Source: JBHJOF01 sp050330055
GTDB lineage: Bacteria; Pseudomonadota; Alphaproteobacteria; Kiloniellales; JAKSDN01
Direction: 5' to 3'
DNA length: 18,102 nucleotides
Assembly (NCBI GenBank): GCA_050330055.1
Contig: JBHJOF010000310.1
Location: 1 to 18,102, forward strand
Part shown: positions 15,116 through 18,102 of the stretch, piece by piece
Layout of the letters: every line of letters starts with the position of its first letter
Numbering within the stretch: the first letter of the stretch is position 1
Made by a program: the position numbers and the translations under genes
The notes under the pieces: model-generated
The model's database searches: none
What the model saw: the letters and a program-made list of their open reading frames with translations, nothing else
What the model was told of the DNA's origin: nothing

Positions 15116-16876
15116 ATGCCGGTCACCGGCCCTTGCGCGTCTCAGGATAGATCGCGCACGCCCTGCGGATCCCATGTCGACCGGTCGAGTCCCAGGCTGA
15201 GCAGCCTTCTGTGGCCCCTTGGGCTGTTGACCGGCGGGCTGGTCGCGATTATCGCGCTCCTGCTGCTGTTTGCCGCCTGGGAGCAGAACCGGCTTGCGGT
15301 CGAGACCTCGCAGCACCTGGCGCGGAGCGCTCTCCGCGCGGAAACCAACGCGGTGGCGGGCTACGCGCGCGACTACGCGATCTGGGATGATGCGGTCGAG
15401 AACCTCGTGCTGTCGCTGAATGAGGACTGGGCCGACGACAACGTCGGCACCTGGGCGCATGACGGCCTGAAGATGGATGCGACGCTGCTGGTGGACGGCC
15501 AGGGTCGTGCCTTCTATGGCATGATCGAGGGTGAGCGTGTCGGCCCCGAGATCATGGAGCGGATCGGCGAAGGACTTGCCCCGTTGATCAGCGCGGCGCG
15601 GGCGGTGGAGGTCGATTCGCGCGGCGCCTCCGTATCCGGCTATGTCATGCTTGACGGCAACATAGCGATTGCCGCTGCCGCCCCGGTTACCTGGATCGAC
15701 GGGCGCCCGGCGCCCGAGCGAGGCGGCGCGGCGACCGTCTTGGTGTACGTCCACAGCATCGACGCCGACATGCTGGACACACTCGAGGAAGGCTTCTTGC
15801 TGCCCGGCCTCGAGCTCGTCCGTTCCGCCCAGCCGCCAAGCGGCGCGAGCGTTCCCCTGGACACCATTTCCGGCACCACCCTCGGCCAGCTCGCCTGGCA
15901 GGCAGAGCTGCCGGGATTCGCCATGCTCCGGCTGCTGATGCTGCCGGGCGCCGCGGCGGTCCTGATCGCCGGTGTTCTCTTGTGGATCGTGGTTCGCCGC
16001 GCCCAGAGGGCGATGCAGGGCTTGGAGTCGAGCCACCACGCCCTGCAGCAGCAGGCCGTGGCGCTCGCCGCCGCGCGGGACCAGGCCGAGCTCCAGACCA
16101 AGATCGAGTCCGACTTGAGGGACCAGGCGGTAGCGGCAAATCGTGCCAAGTCCGAGTTCCTGGCGCTCGTGAGCCACGAGTTGCGCACACCGCTCAATGC
16201 CATCCTCGGCTTCTCCGAGACGATCGCGAAGCAGGCATTCGGAGCGGCGGCGACTGAGCGTTATCGGGACTATGCCCGCGACATTCATGAGAGCGGCAGC
16301 CACCTGCTGTCGATCATCAACGACATCCTGGACCTGGCCAAGGTCGAGGCCGGCCGCCACGAGCTTCACGAGGAAGAGATCGATCTGGGGGACCTGTTCC
16401 AGCGATGCGGCGCGCTGCTGCGCGAGCGGGCGGTCGCCAAGTCGCTGACGCTGTACTGCCAACACAGCGATGTCCGCCTGTGGGCAGATGCGCGGGCCCT
16501 CAAGCAAATCATCATCAACATGCTGTCAAATGCCATCAAGTTCACGGGCCCCGGAGGTCGCGTCGAGCTGAGCGCCGTGATCGCTGCGAAGGGCCTTGAT
16601 ATCGTGGTCTCCGATACCGGCATCGGCATGAGCGAGCAGGATCTGGTGCGGGCGTTGCAGCCCTTCGGTCAGGCCGAATCGGCCCTGACCCGCTCGGTCG
16701 AGGGAACCGGCCTGGGCCTCAACGTGACCGAGGCGCTGACCAAGTTGCACGGCGGGCAACTGACGCTCCACTCCGCACCCGGGCGGGGGACGACCGCCGT
16801 CGTCCGCCTGCCCAACGAACGAATTCTCTCGTCCGCGCCGCAGGTCTCCGCCGCGTTGGAAGCGTCGGCTCTCTAG
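15116..16876 (+). CDS. CHASE4-domain sensor histidine kinase (orphan)
   Basis: 586 residues. Membrane helix 1 is about 32-54 and helix 2 about 272-295. The periplasmic domain between them starts with the CHASE4 hallmark DYAIWDD (86-92). After helix 2 come a coiled coil (about 300-350), the HisKA H-box SHELRTPLNAI with phospho-acceptor His354, the N-box (NMLSNAIKF, near 470), G1 (DTGIGM, near 500) and G2 (GTGLGL, near 530). It has no receiver domain, and no response regulator is adjacent. CHASE4 domains sense unknown extracellular small molecules. The ATG at 15116 has only a weak AGGATAG upstream. The stop TAG (16874-16876) is the first three bases of the RIME-like repeat. Confidence 0.92.
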   Translation: MPVTGPCASQDRSRTPCGSHVDRSSPRLSSLLWPLGLLTGGLVAIIALLLLFAAWEQNRLAVETSQHLARSALRAETNAVAGYARDYAIWDDAVENLVLSLNEDWADDNVGTWAHDGLKMDATLLVDGQGRAFYGMIEGERVGPEIMERIGEGLAPLISAARAVEVDSRGASVSGYVMLDGNIAIAAAAPVTWIDGRPAPERGGAATVLVYVHSIDADMLDTLEEGFLLPGLELVRSAQPPSGASVPLDTISGTTLGQLAWQAELPGFAMLRLLMLPGAAAVLIAGVLLWIVVRRAQRAMQGLESSHHALQQQAVALAAARDQAELQTKIESDLRDQAVAANRAKSEFLALVSHELRTPLNAILGFSETIAKQAFGAAATERYRDYARDIHESGSHLLSIINDILDLAKVEAGRHELHEEEIDLGDLFQRCGALLRERAVAKSLTLYCQHSDVRLWADARALKQIIINMLSNAIKFTGPGGRVELSAVIAAKGLDIVVSDTGIGMSEQDLVRALQPFGQAESALTRSVEGTGLGLNVTEALTKLHGGQLTLHSAPGRGTTAVVRLPNERILSSAPQVSAALEASAL

Positions 16877-16978
16877 AGCATGATCCGATCCGATTGAATC
16901 GGATCATGCTCTATACCTTCTTGATTGGTCGCATTTTCGGACGGCGAACCGGCTTCCACTTCGCCTGACAATGCTCTA
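16874..16978. repeat. RIME-like intergenic repeat whose ends supply both flanking stop codons
   Basis: A 105-base element bounded by TAGAGCAT (16874-16881) and ATGCTCTA (16971-16978). The left part is a hairpin with perfect 16-base arms (16874-16889 and 16898-16913, TAGAGCATGATCCGAT) and an 8-base loop. The right part contains GCATT...AATGC and GGCGAA...TTCGCC pairing around AACCGGCTTCCAC, text familiar from rhizobial and other alphaproteobacterial intergenic mosaic repeats. CTAG is present at both borders (16873-16876 and 16976-16979), consistent with a 4-base target duplication. Confidence 0.88.
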
Positions 16979-18094
16979 GCCCGCCTTCGACACGATCATG
17001 TAGATGTGGACGTAGTCCATGGCGTGGTCGTCGGGGACCTTGCGCACCAGCGCTTCGTAGCGGTCGTAGTAGCGGTCGACGATGGCCTGGCGCTCGGCCA
17101 GCGGCCGTGCCGGGTCGAGGCCGTTCATGAAGACGGTCTCGCTCCAGGAGCGCAGGGTGCCGATGTAGGCCGGGGCGAAGGCATTGGCGTCGCGGTCGGC
17201 CAGATAGGCCGCCTTGTAGGGACAGGGCACCACGCGCGTCTCGACATGCTCCAGGCGCAGGCCGGCGGCGTGGACCGCGCCGCCGCTGTCGCGCAGCGGC
17301 GCGCAGAATTCCTCGACGGTCTTGTAGTACTGCGGGAAGTTGGTGTTGCGGTACTCTGCGGCGGTGATCACGCCCTCATCGCGAAATGCGGCCCAGAGCT
17401 CGTCGAAGACGTCGAACATGTTGGCGCCTACGGTGTTGCCGAGGTAGCGGCCCTCCTCGTCGATGCAGAAGTTGACCAGCACCAGCCGGCCGCCCAGTTC
17501 CAGCTCGCGGGCGCGGTTCAGCAGGATGGTCTCCCAGTCCTTCATGCCGACCGCAGTGAAGGCGTCGCGCTCGGCGCCTTGCGCGCCCACGGCGTGCAGG
17601 TGGTTGGAGATGGTGCCGGCCAGGCGACTGCTCCAATGCATGGCCGTGGCCGAGAAGCCGAAGTTCAGCGTGCCGCTGGGCATGACCTGGCGGTAGAACG
17701 AGGTGCCGGAGCCGAAGATGTAGAGCCTGTCATAGCCGGTCAGGTCATCGCCGGCGCCGCCAACGCCTTGCGCATTGCGGAAGACCTGGGAGAAGTCGTT
17801 GCCCGGCAGGTCGGCATAGGTGACGGTGATCGGCCGGTGGGGCGCCCGCTGGCGCACCGCGCCCACCGCCTTGCCCATCATTTCCAGCGAGGTGCCGCCG
17901 TCGGCGCAGCCGAAGTCGGCGATGGCGAAGGGGCGGCCGGCGTCGTCCGGGATCGCCATGTCGCCCAGCGCCTGCAGCACCAGCGGCGTCGCATTGTCGA
18001 TTACGTCCTTGGCGCCCTTGGTTCGCGCGCTGTAGTAGCCGCCGCTCTTCATCGAGATGGCGAGATCGCCATCCGCCTTTGCTGCCTGCGCCAT
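16976..18094 (-). CDS. SABATH-type SAM-dependent carboxyl methyltransferase
   Basis: 372 residues, the size of plant SABATH enzymes. Family landmarks in order: MKSGGYYSARTKGAKDVI (15-32), corresponding to the M.GG.G..SYA.NS start; the SAM site DFGCADGGTS (60-69); YADLPGNDFSQVF (93-105), corresponding to NDLPGNDFN.LF; and SFYRQVMPSGTLNFGFSATA (132-151) followed by MHWSS, corresponding to SFYGRLFP..S.....S...WLS. SABATH enzymes methylate carboxyl groups of small acids (salicylate, benzoate, indole-acetate) or nitrogen in xanthines. The bacterial substrate is unknown. Only eight bases precede the ATG at 18094, so a longer N-terminus cannot be excluded. The stop lies in the end of the RIME-like repeat. 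Confidence 0.85.
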   Translation of the reverse strand: MAQAAKADGDLAISMKSGGYYSARTKGAKDVIDNATPLVLQALGDMAIPDDAGRPFAIADFGCADGGTSLEMMGKAVGAVRQRAPHRPITVTYADLPGNDFSQVFRNAQGVGGAGDDLTGYDRLYIFGSGTSFYRQVMPSGTLNFGFSATAMHWSSRLAGTISNHLHAVGAQGAERDAFTAVGMKDWETILLNRARELELGGRLVLVNFCIDEEGRYLGNTVGANMFDVFDELWAAFRDEGVITAAEYRNTNFPQYYKTVEEFCAPLRDSGGAVHAAGLRLEHVETRVVPCPYKAAYLADRDANAFAPAYIGTLRSWSETVFMNGLDPARPLAERQAIVDRYYDRYEALVRKVPDDHAMDYVHIYMIVSKAG

Positions 18095-18102
18095 GCTCGG
18101 CC

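Overview
The window is GC-rich, densely coded DNA from what looks like an alphaproteobacterial chromosome, probably a Rhodospirillales-like free-living or soil/marine organism. This placing rests on the protein styles (CueR/CopA, 3-hydroxybutyrate dehydrogenase, the c-type cytochromes) and on a RIME-like intergenic repeat (TAGAGCAT...ATGCTCTA ends) of a type known from alphaproteobacteria. No rRNA, tRNA, CRISPR array, transposase or phage gene is visible. It reads as ordinary chromosome with an accessory flavour, not as a mobile island.

Layout, left to right. Positions 1-1382 (all minus strand) hold the N-terminus of a 2-hydroxyacid dehydrogenase, a dodecin-like protein and a NicO-type nickel/cobalt transporter with a His-rich loop. 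A 401-base non-coding stretch follows, then a secreted class I cytochrome c (+, 1784-2164) with a strong terminator. Next is a minus-strand copper operon, copA-cueR-cytochrome c (5732 down to 2435). Its genes are translationally coupled (ATGA and TGATG overlaps) and it is preceded by a clear CueR-type promoter with a 19-bp spacer. A second minus-strand pair, 3-hydroxybutyrate dehydrogenase and a CorA-type Mg/Co channel, runs from 7834 to 5870. A plus-strand exported pentapeptide-repeat protein follows.

Positions 12296 down to 8955 form a minus-strand catabolic cluster: zinc alcohol dehydrogenase, the decayed tail of an aldehyde dehydrogenase, an enolase-superfamily (mandelate racemase type) protein with unusual active-site residues, and a 3-hydroxyisobutyrate-dehydrogenase-like enzyme. 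A divergent LysR regulator (+, 12633) faces it. The set suggests catabolism of a sugar acid or hydroxy acid of unknown identity. Then come a secreted fasciclin protein (-), a divergent HTH-cupin regulator (+), an orphan CHASE4 sensor histidine kinase (+), and a SABATH-type carboxyl methyltransferase (-), a family best known from plants.

The most striking non-coding pattern is that all four convergent gene junctions (2165-2434, 8783-8954, 13527-13619, 16874-16978) are occupied by large inverted-repeat structures of different kinds. At the last junction, the repeat sits so exactly that the stop codons of both neighbouring genes are the first bases of its two ends. I found no clear evidence of a wholly new multi-gene system. 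The best leads are that junction repeat, the bacterial SABATH enzyme, the enolase-superfamily protein with replaced catalytic residues, and a cytochrome c coupled to copper export.
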